Assembly: GCA_021780905.1 (NCBI GenBank)
Contig: JAJXXW010000074.1
Location: 1 to 64,000, forward strand
Direction of reading: 5' to 3'
DNA length: 64,000 nucleotides
DNA from: a bacterium
Lineage (GTDB): Bacteria > Verrucomicrobiota > Verrucomicrobiia > Limisphaerales > UBA11358
Each line of letters opens with the position of its first letter. Position 1 is the first letter of the stretch. This document shows, in pieces, positions 46,129 through 54,248 of this stretch. The translations under genes were made by a program, and so were the position numbers. The notes under the pieces are model-generated. The model was given only the letters and a program-made list of their open reading frames with translations. It made no database searches and had not been told where the DNA came from.

Positions 46129-46158
46129 TTGACATCTAGCCTTCAGTTCTGGCTAGAT
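46129..46158 (+). promoter_or_regulatory. Promoter/operator palindrome of the GntR/LacI-type regulator
   Basis: ATCTAGCC (46134-46141) and GGCTAGAT (46151-46158) are perfect inverted repeats with a 9-bp spacer. A -35-like TTGACA at 46129-46134 runs into the left arm, and a -10-like TAGATT (46154-46159) overlaps the right arm. The regulator ATG is at 46165, so the mRNA may be leaderless. The layout fits autorepression. Confidence 0.6.
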
Positions 46159-46164
46159 TGCAAA

Positions 46165-47232
46165 ATGCTGCCGTTAAAGCTGCTTTCGGTCACCGATCAA
46201 GTTGTCAACCACCTGACCGCCGAGTTGGCCCGGGGGCAATGGATGAAAACGATGCCCGGAAAGGACCGGCTGGCGGCGGAACTGGGGGTAAGCCGCATGA
46301 CCGTGGAAGTCGCGTTACGACGGCTTGAGCGGGATGGACGGCTCCTGGGGCGGGGAAAACGCTGCAAGCGACTGATCATCCCACCCAGTGAAAAGGCAGC
46401 CCGCCCCATGCGGATTGCCCTGCTGCTCTACGAAAGAGCCGACATTCCCCGCGATTATTTGATCAAACTCCCCTTTGCGTTCAAAAATTTGGGGCATACG
46501 TTTGACTTCGCCCCGAAAACCATGATGGAACTCAAAATGGACCCGGCACGCATCGGTCGCTTCGTTGAACAACACCAAGCGGATGCCTGGATCGTGATGG
46601 CGGGGCCGCGCGAGGTGCTGGAATGGTTCAGCGCGCAGTCGAGACCCGCGTTCGCCTTGTTCGGCCGGCGGGAAGGCCTGCCCGTTGCCAGCATCGGACC
46701 GAATTGCCGGGTCGCCATTGTCGCCGCCGTGCGTCATCTCGTCAATCTGGGCCATTCTCGCATCGTATTGCTGGGGCGCCGGGAGCGGCGGTGGCCGGAG
46801 CCGGGGCCAACCGAGCGCACTTTTCTCGATGAACTCAAGGCCCATGGCATTACGGTGGGCCGTTATAATCTGCCGGACTGGGAGGAAACCAAGGAAGGGT
46901 TTCAAAAGCTCTTGGATTCGCTGTTCCGGGTCACGCCGCCCACCGCGTTGTTCATTGATGATTACACCCTGTTTATCCCGACGCAGCAGTATTTGGCCGA
47001 TCGGGGTCTCCAAGTGCCGCAAAACATTTCATTGGTCAGCACAGAAAATCAAGCCGGTTATGCTTGGTGCATGAAGGAGGTGGCCCATTATCGTTGGGAC
47101 AGCCACAAGGTGGTTCCCCGCATCCTCCGATGGGCGGAAGCGGTGAGTCGAGGGCATCGGGACGTGAGGCAGACTCTCATACCGGCCGAGTTTGTCCCCG
47201 GCGGCACCATTGGGCCCGCGCCACCCCCATAA
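46165..47232 (+). CDS. GntR-type DNA-binding regulator with LacI-like sugar-sensing domain
   Basis: The 355-residue protein has an N-terminal winged helix (about 1-70: LAAELGVSRMTVEVALRRLE, RDGRLLGRGKR). A LacI/GalR-like periplasmic-binding fold follows (RIALLLYERADIP, HLVNLGHSRIVLLGRRERR, TALFIDDYTLFIPTQQYLAD, GLQVPQNISLVSTEN). Such hybrids bind a sugar and control a neighbouring gene. The ATG at 46165 is used because earlier in-frame codons lie inside the palindromic promoter. It is divergent from the 1443-residue repeat protein, its likely target. Confidence 0.88.
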   Translation: MLPLKLLSVTDQVVNHLTAELARGQWMKTMPGKDRLAAELGVSRMTVEVALRRLERDGRLLGRGKRCKRLIIPPSEKAARPMRIALLLYERADIPRDYLIKLPFAFKNLGHTFDFAPKTMMELKMDPARIGRFVEQHQADAWIVMAGPREVLEWFSAQSRPAFALFGRREGLPVASIGPNCRVAIVAAVRHLVNLGHSRIVLLGRRERRWPEPGPTERTFLDELKAHGITVGRYNLPDWEETKEGFQKLLDSLFRVTPPTALFIDDYTLFIPTQQYLADRGLQVPQNISLVSTENQAGYAWCMKEVAHYRWDSHKVVPRILRWAEAVSRGHRDVRQTLIPAEFVPGGTIGPAPPP

Positions 47233-47537
47233 AGGGCGTGATTGATTTTAGCGTGTGCCGGCGGCGGCAGCATTGGGGCAGGTTCGGCCCGCCCGACGGT
47301 CATCCCACCACCCGTGCTCCAGGTATCGTTCCCATTTTCCCGCCGCCGTGCTGCCGGCACGAACGCTAACCCAACATTCATTGGCATGGGCAGAGAAACG
47401 ATCAGTAAATGAAGCCGCCCGGCACGAAAGATTCCGGCGGCTTAACCCGAATAATCTTTAGTTTTACAAGTAATTGGATAGTTTTTTTTGGTTACAAGCC
47501 ATGCTACAGATGTGTTTCACCTGCGGTTGAAAATAAA
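47233..47537. other. Intergenic region with inverted repeats, 305 bp
   Basis: GTGCCGGC at about 47253 and GCCGGCAC at about 47355 could close a long imperfect hairpin of roughly 105 nt. A shorter stem, AAGCCGCC (47412-47419) with GGCGGCTT (47436-47443), may end transcription of the regulator, although no T-run follows. No coding sequence is recognised. Confidence 0.35.
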
Positions 47538-48554
47538 ATGAAGGGCAAAACTTTATCCGCTTCGCGCGCCCGGCAGATTCTGGCCGCCGCGCAAAAAACC
47601 CGCGTGCTCGTCGTCGGCGACGTGATGCTCGACCAGTTCATCTGGGGCGGCGTGTCGCGCATTTCGCCGGAAGCACCCGTGCCGGTGGTGGAGTTTGCGC
47701 GCGAGAGCTTCATGCCCGGCGGCGCGGCGAATGTCGCGCGCAACCTGATTTCGCTCGCCACGCCGGCGGAGCTTTTCGGCGCCATCGGCAATGACGACGC
47801 CGGCCGCAAGCTGCAAAAACTCCTCGGCGAACAAAACATCGGCTGCGCCGGCCTGGTCAAAAGCTCCGCGCGGCACACGAGCGTCAAGACGCGCATCGTG
47901 GCGCACCAGCAGCAGGTCGTCCGCATTGACCGCGAAACGCGCGACGGCTTGGACGGGAAACTGACCGCGCGTTTGATTGCCGAATTGAAATCAAAACTGT
48001 CCCAGACCGACGCCGTCATCGTCGGCGACTACGGCAAGGGCGTGGTGACGCAGACTTTGCTGGACGAAGTCAAAAAGCTCTGCCGCGAGCGCGGCGTGTG
48101 GTTGAGCCTCGATCCCAAGCCGGTGCACCACCTGGATTTGAGCCATCTTTCGCTCATCACTCCGAACCGCAAGGAGGCGTTTGAATTGGCGGATTTGCCG
48201 GACGAAACCAAAAACGAAAATCCGTTCGCCGACCAAAATCTGATGCGCGTCGCGGAGCGTCTGCTCGACGAACTGCGCCCGGCGCTGCTGCTCATCACGC
48301 TCGGCGAACTCGGCATGTTGCTGTGCCAGCGCGGACAAAAGCCGTTCCACATCCCGACGGTGGCGCAGGAAGTCTTCGACGTGTCCGGCGCGGGCGACAC
48401 GGTCATCGCGAGTTTCACACTGGCGGTGGCGGCGGGCGCGTCGCCGGTCGAGGCGGCGATTCTGTCCAACCACGCCGCCGGCATCGTCGTCGGCAAAGTC
48501 GGCACGGCGGTCACATCGCCGGAGGAATTGGTGAAGAGTTTTACCATCCGTTAA
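47538..48554 (+). CDS. PfkB-family sugar kinase, HldE-type heptose 7-phosphate kinase
   Basis: The 338-residue protein matches the kinase half of HldE/RfaE, which phosphorylates D-glycero-D-manno-heptose 7-phosphate for lipopolysaccharide core. Signatures: VLVVGDVMLDQFIWGGVSRI, SPEAPVPVVEF, PGGAANVARNLISL, DAVIVGDYGKGVVT and the PfkB block DVSGAGDTVIASFTLA with the catalytic Asp. No nucleotidyltransferase half is fused, so an HldE C-domain must be elsewhere if the pathway works. The ATG at 47538 begins the conserved part. panB follows after 69 bp. Confidence 0.88.
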   Translation: MKGKTLSASRARQILAAAQKTRVLVVGDVMLDQFIWGGVSRISPEAPVPVVEFARESFMPGGAANVARNLISLATPAELFGAIGNDDAGRKLQKLLGEQNIGCAGLVKSSARHTSVKTRIVAHQQQVVRIDRETRDGLDGKLTARLIAELKSKLSQTDAVIVGDYGKGVVTQTLLDEVKKLCRERGVWLSLDPKPVHHLDLSHLSLITPNRKEAFELADLPDETKNENPFADQNLMRVAERLLDELRPALLLITLGELGMLLCQRGQKPFHIPTVAQEVFDVSGAGDTVIASFTLAVAAGASPVEAAILSNHAAGIVVGKVGTAVTSPEELVKSFTIR

Positions 48555-48623
48555 ATGGTTGAGTTGTTCATCCAGCCGGAGCGGCAAACAACCCTGCGAT
48601 TTAACTTTTTTACGATTCAACAA

Positions 48624-49388
48624 ATGAAAACCACCGTTGAGGCGATTCACGGGATGAAAGGTCGTGGCGAGAAAATCGCCGCGCTCACGGCGTATGATTT
48701 CCCGATGGCGAAGCTGCTGGACGAATGCGGGGTGCCGTTGCTGCTCGTCGGCGATTCGCTCGGCATGGTCGTGCTCGGCTACCCCGACACCACGCACGTC
48801 ACGATGGCGGAGATGGAGCATCACGTCCGCGCCGCCGCCCGCGCGAAGCCGAATGCCTTGCTCGGCGGTGATCTGCCGTTCCGAAGTTACGAGACGGTTT
48901 CCGACGCGGTGGCGAACGCCAAAAAACTTTCCGCCGCTGGCGCGGAATTTGTGAAGGCGGAAGGCGGGCGCGAAATTTTGCCGCCGGTGAAGGCCATCAT
49001 CGCGGCGGGCATTCCGTTTTGCGGTCATTTGGGAATGTTGCCGCAGCATGTTTTGGAAGAGGGCGGTTATCACCTCAAGGGCAAGAAGGAAGATGAACAT
49101 GCACGCTTGCTCGATGATGCGAAACTGCTGGCAGACGCGGGGGCATTTGCAATCGTTTTGGAACTGGTCACGCCGCCGGTCGCAAAAGAAATTTCAGAAA
49201 ACATTTCCATCCCGACCATCGGTATCGGCAGCGGGGCGGATTGCGACGGGCAGATTTTGGTGACACCCGATTTAACCGGCAGTTTTCCGTGGTTCACGCC
49301 GCGTTTTGTAAAACCAAAAGCGAATTGCGCGGCCGCAATCAAGTCCGCCGTGACGGCTTGGAAAAATTCGCTGAACACACCCGGTTAG
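48624..49388 (+). CDS. panB: 3-methyl-2-oxobutanoate hydroxymethyltransferase
   Basis: The 254-residue enzyme makes ketopantoate from alpha-ketoisovalerate and methylene-tetrahydrofolate, the first step of pantothenate synthesis. Signatures: IAALTAYDFPMAKLLDECGV, LLLVGDSLGMVVLGYPDTTH, GGDLPFRSYE, AEFVKAEGG, PFCGHLGMLPQHV and PTIGIGSGADCDGQILV. The ATG at 48624 (MKTTVEAIHGMKG) gives the normal length. It follows the heptose kinase gene in the same direction. No panC or panD is in the window. Confidence 0.95.
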   Translation: MKTTVEAIHGMKGRGEKIAALTAYDFPMAKLLDECGVPLLLVGDSLGMVVLGYPDTTHVTMAEMEHHVRAAARAKPNALLGGDLPFRSYETVSDAVANAKKLSAAGAEFVKAEGGREILPPVKAIIAAGIPFCGHLGMLPQHVLEEGGYHLKGKKEDEHARLLDDAKLLADAGAFAIVLELVTPPVAKEISENISIPTIGIGSGADCDGQILVTPDLTGSFPWFTPRFVKPKANCAAAIKSAVTAWKNSLNTPG

Positions 49389-49769
49389 TTCCGCCTCCCG
49401 CCCAGTCACCATCTTGTTGTCGCTGGGGGCGGGTTTGTTCAGATTGCTGCTGCGGGCCAACCGCCAGATCATGGTTGCCGAGGAAAAATGGCTGTTCCAA
49501 GATTCATACCGCCGGTTGCGTTCCGCCGCCCAAGTCGGGCGGCTGCGGCCGGCGACCGCATTGGCCAGCCATTCATGGATCTGGCCACGCAGGTGATTTT
49601 CCCGTGTTGTCTGCGGGCGTTGGCTGGTGGTTTTAGGCTGCGGATTTCGCCGCCACCGGAAAATTTCAGCGCCGGTGCGCCCGGCTCTTAAAGGTGGCCG
49701 CACCGGGGTTGAGCCGGGTCCGCCAATTCGCCGCTCGCCACGCACGCCGCCATGATTTAACTTCCCGCC
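49389..49769. other. Intergenic region, 381 bp
   Basis: No gene or RNA was recognised between panB and the DHH gene. Several short open frames exist on both strands but have biased, arginine-rich compositions and no starts with ribosome sites. It should contain the promoter of the DHH-to-prmA group. Confidence 0.4.
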
Positions 49770-50705
49770 ATGCTGACGCTGCCCAAGCCGGAAGTCATTA
49801 TCACCCACGAAAGCGACCTTGATGGCTTGGTCGCCGGCCTGTTGCTCCAGCGGCTCGCGCAAAAAATCTACGGCGATAGCGTGCCACTCCAGGCGTATCA
49901 CTACAATTTCTGGAAACAGCGCGACCTCCGCGAGCGCGCGGCGTGGGTGACCGATTTCACCTTCGAACCGCGCCTGGACCGGCAGGACTGGCTGGTCGTG
50001 GATCATCACGTCACCGAGGTCGCGCCGAAAAACGCGCACCTGCACCACGACCTCAACAAGTCCGCCGGCCTGCTCGCCTACGAATTATGCAGGCAAAACG
50101 GCCTCGCCACGCCCGCGCTCGACCGCCTGGTGCATTTGAACAACGTGGCGGACCTGTTTCTGGAGACCGACCCGGACTTTGACGTGGCCGGCGATTACGC
50201 CGGGCTGGTGAAGATTTACAACTTCTGGAACCTCCACACCCTCATCGGCGGCGAACTGGAAAAACTGCTCGACCATCCGCTCCTCGAAGTCATGGCCGTC
50301 AAACGCCGCGTGGAAGACCCCATCGGCTTCGAGTGGAGCAAGCGGAACATCACCGAACTCTCGCCGACGGTCGGCCATGTGGACACCCTTGTGGGCAACA
50401 CCAATTCCATCGTCCACCAACTGCTGGAGCGCGGCGCGACGAAATACACCGTGCTCGTGACGTTGTTCCGCCGGAGCAACGCCATTTTTGCCAGCTTCCG
50501 CAGCCGCAACGGCGAGGCGCGCCGGGTTGCGGAAAAATTCCAGGGCGGCGGCCACGCGAACGCGGCGGGCGCGCTGCTGCCGAAATCTGTCCGCACCGTG
50601 CAAGACGGCGTGGATTTTCTCCGGCAGATGCTCAACGCGAAACACGAGACGCCGCTGAACAATCTGGAAAGTCTGTTTGCCGGACTGGAAGTGGGAAAGA
50701 AGTGA
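49770..50705 (+). CDS. DHH-family phosphoesterase
   Basis: The 311-residue protein has the DHH phosphoesterase motifs: HESDLDGLVAGL (motif I, a HxDxDG variant), WVTDFT (motif II) and VVDHHVTEV (motif III, the DHH). The C-terminal DHHA1 motif is GGGHANAAGA. Related proteins degrade nanoRNA, pAp or cyclic dinucleotides; which applies here cannot be decided. It is cytoplasmic. A small gene and rph follow on the same strand. Confidence 0.85.
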   Translation: MLTLPKPEVIITHESDLDGLVAGLLLQRLAQKIYGDSVPLQAYHYNFWKQRDLRERAAWVTDFTFEPRLDRQDWLVVDHHVTEVAPKNAHLHHDLNKSAGLLAYELCRQNGLATPALDRLVHLNNVADLFLETDPDFDVAGDYAGLVKIYNFWNLHTLIGGELEKLLDHPLLEVMAVKRRVEDPIGFEWSKRNITELSPTVGHVDTLVGNTNSIVHQLLERGATKYTVLVTLFRRSNAIFASFRSRNGEARRVAEKFQGGGHANAAGALLPKSVRTVQDGVDFLRQMLNAKHETPLNNLESLFAGLEVGKK

Positions 50706-50729
50706 AAATCACCAACTGAAAACCACAAC

Positions 50730-50945
50730 ATGAAACGAACTACGCTCGAAATACAACAAATCGGTGCGTCCGGCGCGGGTCTGATCATCGGAACAACCAG
50801 ACTTACAGTTTCGGATCTCAAGCAGATAGTTGCCTCCGCAAAAGGCATCGTGATCATCAGAGGGGCCTCGAACATATCAACCCTCGACTGCCAGCAAATC
50901 GCGGCATCAGGCAAGGAGCGCGTCATCTTTGACTTCACCTCATGA
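50730..50945 (+). CDS. Small protein with three internal repeats
   Basis: The 71-residue product contains three related units of about 24 residues: LEIQQIGASGAGLIIGTTRL, LKQIVASAKGIVIIRGASN and CQQIAASGKERVIFDFT. The pattern is (Q/K)QI.ASG.(G/R).VI with alternating beta-strand and helix character. There is no signal peptide. I do not know the family. It sits 24 bp after the DHH gene, and its ATG at 50730 is the only reasonable start. It could be a small repeat-built binding protein. Confidence 0.6.
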   Translation: MKRTTLEIQQIGASGAGLIIGTTRLTVSDLKQIVASAKGIVIIRGASNISTLDCQQIAASGKERVIFDFTS

Positions 50946-51090
50946 AGTGCCTACCGCACTATCGAAGTCTCCCACGACTATGAGGCTTAACTCGAAAGAT
51001 CGGAAACGCCTAACAACTAGATAGGCTGCAAACATAAAAATCATTGCGGCTGGTTTTCCTCGTTGCCCGCCGGTGCGGTTGAAGTTTAAG

Positions 51091-51837
51091 ATGTGGCCCA
51101 TGTCTGAAACCATCCGCGCCGACGGGCGCGCGCCCAACCAAATCCGTCCGCTCCGTTTCCAAAACCACATCGCGCCGCACGCCGCCGGCTCCACGCTCAT
51201 TGAATGGGGCAACACCCGCGTCATCTGCGGCGTGACCATCGAGGAATCCGTCCCGCGCTGGATGAAGGAACAAAAGGTCGAGGGCGGCTGGATCACCGCC
51301 GAATACTCGATGCTCCCCTACTCCACTTTGACTCGCAAACCGCGCGACATCAGCAAGGGCAAACTCGACGGCCGCTCGTCGGAAATCCAGCGGCTCATCG
51401 GCCGCTCCATCCGCGCGGCGATTGACCTGGAAAAAATCGGCGCCCGCACGATCTGCGTGGATTGCGACGTGTTGCAGGCTGACGGCGGCACACGCACGGC
51501 GGCCATCACCGGTTCATTTGTGGCGCTGTCGCTCGCGATCAACAAGCTGATTGGGGAAAAGAAAATTTCCGAAAACCCGATTCTTTCTGGGATCGCCGCC
51601 GTCAGCGTCGGCATCGTCAACGGCGCGCCGCTGCTGGATTTGTGCTACACCGAGGACGTGGGCGCGGCGGTGGACATGAATCTGGTAATGAATTCGCGCG
51701 GCGAATTCATTGAACTGCAAGGCACCGGCGAGGAGGCAACGTTCACGGACGCACAGTTGGTGGATTTGCTGGCGCTCGGCAAGGCCGGCATCAAGGAGTT
51801 GCTCGCCGCGCAAACGGCGGCGATGGCCCAAAGCTAA
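51091..51837 (+). CDS. rph: Ribonuclease PH
   Basis: The protein (248 residues from the ATG at 51091, 245 from 51100) is the phosphate-dependent 3'-exonuclease that trims tRNA 3' ends. Signatures: IRADGRAPNQIRPLRF, GNTRVICGVTIEESVPRWMK, GGWITAEYSMLPYST, GRSSEIQRLIGRSIRAAIDL, CDVLQADGGTRTAAITGSFV and EDVGAAVDMNLVM. The 51091 start has a weak GAAG 6 nt upstream. It is followed 21 bp later by a histidine phosphatase. Confidence 0.95.
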   Translation: MWPMSETIRADGRAPNQIRPLRFQNHIAPHAAGSTLIEWGNTRVICGVTIEESVPRWMKEQKVEGGWITAEYSMLPYSTLTRKPRDISKGKLDGRSSEIQRLIGRSIRAAIDLEKIGARTICVDCDVLQADGGTRTAAITGSFVALSLAINKLIGEKKISENPILSGIAAVSVGIVNGAPLLDLCYTEDVGAAVDMNLVMNSRGEFIELQGTGEEATFTDAQLVDLLALGKAGIKELLAAQTAAMAQS

Positions 51838-51858
51838 ATTTCCAAACGGCATTTGCTC

Positions 51859-52533
51859 ATGGCCAAGAAGACTGTTCGCCGCAAATTCATCCGTCGTAAA
51901 ATGGCCCCGCATCCGCCGGCCACGCGGCTGCTGCTGATCCGGCACGGTGAGGTCGAGCCCCGTTATCAGGGTATTTTCGGCGGGCGCATTGACATGAACC
52001 TTTCGCCGCGCGGAAAGCGGCAGGCGAAGATTCTCGCGGATTACTTGCGCGTCAAAACGATTGACGCCGTCTATGCCAGTCCGATGAAACGTGTCCAGCA
52101 GACGCTCGCACCCACGCTGAAGGCTCACGGACATAAGCAGACCATTTTTCACGACCTGCGCGAGATCGATTTCGGCGATTGGACGGGCAAAAACTGGGCC
52201 ACCGTGCGGGATGAATTTAATTTTGCCGTCCATGAATGGCTGGAACAGATCGAGAATCCCGGCGCGCCGAACGGCGAAAGCGGCCCGGCATTCCGGGCAC
52301 GGCTGGAGCCATGCCTGCGCGAAATCATCAATAAACACCAGAGCCAAAACGTCGCGGTGTTCTGCCACGGCGGCGTCATCCGCGCACTGCTGGCCATCCT
52401 GCTGGAACTGCCGCTGCCGAAGACCAATTCGTTCGAGGTGGAATATGCCAGCATCACGCAGGTGGCGCTGCACCCGCACATGGCGGAAATCGAGTTGCTG
52501 AATTTCACCCCTTGGCGCGATTTGGTCGGCTAA
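51859..52533 (+). CDS. Histidine phosphatase superfamily protein (phosphoglycerate-mutase-like)
   Basis: The 224-residue protein carries the catalytic RHGE (28-31, LLLIRHGEVEPRYQG), VYASPMKRVQQT, LREIDFGDWTGKNW and the second His in VFCHGGVIRAL. The family includes alpha-ribazole phosphatase, fructose-bisphosphatase-like and phosphoglycerate mutase proteins. Without a cobalamin operon nearby the substrate is undecided. A basic N-terminal tail of about 15 residues precedes the domain. It lies 21 bp after rph and 1 bp before prmA, clearly in one operon. Confidence 0.88.
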   Translation: MAKKTVRRKFIRRKMAPHPPATRLLLIRHGEVEPRYQGIFGGRIDMNLSPRGKRQAKILADYLRVKTIDAVYASPMKRVQQTLAPTLKAHGHKQTIFHDLREIDFGDWTGKNWATVRDEFNFAVHEWLEQIENPGAPNGESGPAFRARLEPCLREIINKHQSQNVAVFCHGGVIRALLAILLELPLPKTNSFEVEYASITQVALHPHMAEIELLNFTPWRDLVG

Positions 52534-52534
52534 A

Positions 52535-53461
52535 ATGAAAACCAAGAAACTGCTCTGGCAAATTTCAGTGACGACCACACTGGAAGCCGAGGACGCCGTG
52601 ACGGAACTGCTCGGCAGCCTCACCGGCGCACCGACGGCAGCTTACTTCAACCTGGAAACCGGCGTCAGCACGGTCAGCGTTTTTCGCGACGAAAAACCGG
52701 CGGCCAAAATAATTAAAGCGGAAATCGCCGCCGGTTTGAAGCGGATTGAAAGCTGTGGTTTGCAAATCGGCGCGGCCCAAATTGAAATTGCCAAGGTGAG
52801 GCGTGAGGACTGGAAAGAATCTTGGAAACGTCATTTTCATCCCATGGAAATCGGGGATGCTTTGCTCATCAAACCCAGCTGGATCCGGCAGCGGCCGAAA
52901 AAAAATCAGGCGGTGGTCATCCTCGATCCCGGCTTGAGCTTCGGCACCGGCCAGCATCCGACGACTTCGTTTTGCCTGCATCGGATCGTGGCAGCGGTGC
53001 CCCCCTCGCATTCAAGCCGGCGACGAGGCTTCGCGGCTGCAAAATCCTTTTTGGACATTGGCACCGGCTCCGGCATCCTGGCGATTGCGGCGGCGAAGCT
53101 GGGCTATCAGCCGGTTCACGCGTTTGATTTCGACCCGGAATCTGTTCGCGTGGCGAGGCACAATGCGCTCAAAAACCGCGTGGATGCGAAGATCCAACTG
53201 ACACGCGGCGATGTGACGAAACTGGCGCCGAAATCCGCGCGGCAATACGATTTGATCTGCGCGAACTTGGTTTCCAACTTGCTAATTTCCGAAAAGCGGC
53301 GAATTGTAAGCCGGTTGAAGCCGGAAGGCATTTTAGTTTTGGCCGGAATTCTGGCGGCGGAATTTGGCGACGTGCAGGCGGCGTTTGCCAAGCTGGGACT
53401 GAAATTGATGAGTCGCCGCGCGGAAAACGAGTGGTGTTCTGGCGCTTTTTGTTTTGTTTGA
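52535..53461 (+). CDS. prmA: Ribosomal protein L11 methyltransferase
   Basis: The 308-residue protein has the PrmA layout. An N-terminal substrate-recognition domain ends in REDWKESWKRHFHPMEIGD, followed by a linker with DPGLSFGTGQHPTT, the AdoMet motif LDIGTGSGILAIAAAKLG and CANLVSNLL in place of the usual ANIL. A short serine/arginine-rich insertion (about residues 153-168, PPSHSSRRRGFAAAK) splits the linker from the methyltransferase core and is not typical. It begins 1 bp after the histidine phosphatase stop. It should trimethylate lysines of L11. Confidence 0.88.
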   Translation: MKTKKLLWQISVTTTLEAEDAVTELLGSLTGAPTAAYFNLETGVSTVSVFRDEKPAAKIIKAEIAAGLKRIESCGLQIGAAQIEIAKVRREDWKESWKRHFHPMEIGDALLIKPSWIRQRPKKNQAVVILDPGLSFGTGQHPTTSFCLHRIVAAVPPSHSSRRRGFAAAKSFLDIGTGSGILAIAAAKLGYQPVHAFDFDPESVRVARHNALKNRVDAKIQLTRGDVTKLAPKSARQYDLICANLVSNLLISEKRRIVSRLKPEGILVLAGILAAEFGDVQAAFAKLGLKLMSRRAENEWCSGAFCFV

Positions 53462-53589
53462 AAATTTTTGAACAAATGCCATGACTTGGCGTCAGATGAT
53501 GTGATGGAAAACAGTAGTTTTCGGACTGATGGCGGCTGGCATTGTTTACGCTGTCAGTTCGCGGTTAGTCAACGAAAGGTGAAAATGCT

Positions 53590-53754
53590 ATGATGAAAAC
53601 ACTCGCAGTGATGGCCGAAACCATTCGCAATCCCAAACATCCGTTCCGTAAAACCGAACATCACACCAAAAAGTCGCTCAAAAATCGTCACGAGCGGCGG
53701 AAAATCAGGGAATACTTGCAACTCGGCGACTGGTTGTCCGAGGAAACCGTTTGA
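53590..53754 (+). CDS. Small basic protein, 54 residues
   Basis: A 54-codon frame starts at the ATG at 53590, preceded by a good ribosome site (AAAGGTG at 53575-53581). The product begins MMKTLAVMAETIRNPKHPFR, continues with many Lys, Arg and His residues, and ends YLQLGDWLSEETV. It has no signal or membrane helix. A strong terminator follows directly. Coding character plus the ribosome site and terminator make it a real gene. Its function is unknown; the His/Lys-rich middle and the neighbouring zinc genes are suggestive only. Confidence 0.7.
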   Translation: MMKTLAVMAETIRNPKHPFRKTEHHTKKSLKNRHERRKIREYLQLGDWLSEETV

Positions 53755-53760
53755 CGCATT

Positions 53761-53784
53761 GGCGGCGAGCAATCGCCGCCGTTT
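53761..53784 (+). terminator. Intrinsic terminator after the 54-residue gene
   Basis: GGCGGCGA (53761-53768) and TCGCCGCC (53773-53780) form an 8-bp stem closed by a GCAA tetraloop, followed by GTTTTC on the plus strand. It separates the small gene from the convergent Fur-family gene. Confidence 0.75.
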
Positions 53785-54243
53785 TCATTTCTGGCAGGCG
53801 GGGCAGACGCCGAAAAACTCAAGCCGGTGCGTCACACCGGTGAAACCGTTTGCTGTTGCAATCCGCCGCTCGATTTCCGCCGGAAAACATTCATCAATCT
53901 CCACCACGCCGGCGCAGCGGGTGCAGACCAGATGATGGTGGTGCCCGTCGTCCCCTTCGCTGACGAGTTCAAACCGCGCCGCGCCGTCGCCAAAATCGAA
54001 ACGCTTCACCATCCCCAGTTGCTCGAGCATCTGCATCGCGCGATAAATCGTGGCGAGATCGCAGCCGTCTTTGGGCAGCGCGGCAAAAATCTCCTTGTTC
54101 GTCAGTGGATGCGGGTGATGCCGTAAAATTTCCAGAATCGCGGCGCGCGGGCCGGTGATTTTGCGCGCTTCGCGACGCAGCCGGCCGGTGAGCGCGTCCA
54201 ATTCCTGTTTTTTCCCCGTGTGCGGGTGCGCGCCGGCTTTCAT
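53785..54243 (-). CDS. Fur-family regulator, probably Zur
   Basis: The 152-residue protein has the Fur winged helix (ITGPRAAILEILRHHPHPLT, DLATIYRAMQMLEQLGMVKR) and the metal region HHHHLVCTRCAGVVEID with a C-terminal CPACQK, which together bind structural zinc. It starts 5 bp after the ZIP transporter stop, on the same strand, which points to zinc rather than iron (inference). The palindrome at 55024-55042 is its likely operator, giving autoregulation of the transporter-regulator pair. Confidence 0.85.
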   Translation of the reverse strand: MKAGAHPHTGKKQELDALTGRLRREARKITGPRAAILEILRHHPHPLTNKEIFAALPKDGCDLATIYRAMQMLEQLGMVKRFDFGDGAARFELVSEGDDGHHHHLVCTRCAGVVEIDECFPAEIERRIATANGFTGVTHRLEFFGVCPACQK

Positions 54244-54248
54244 TGCAT

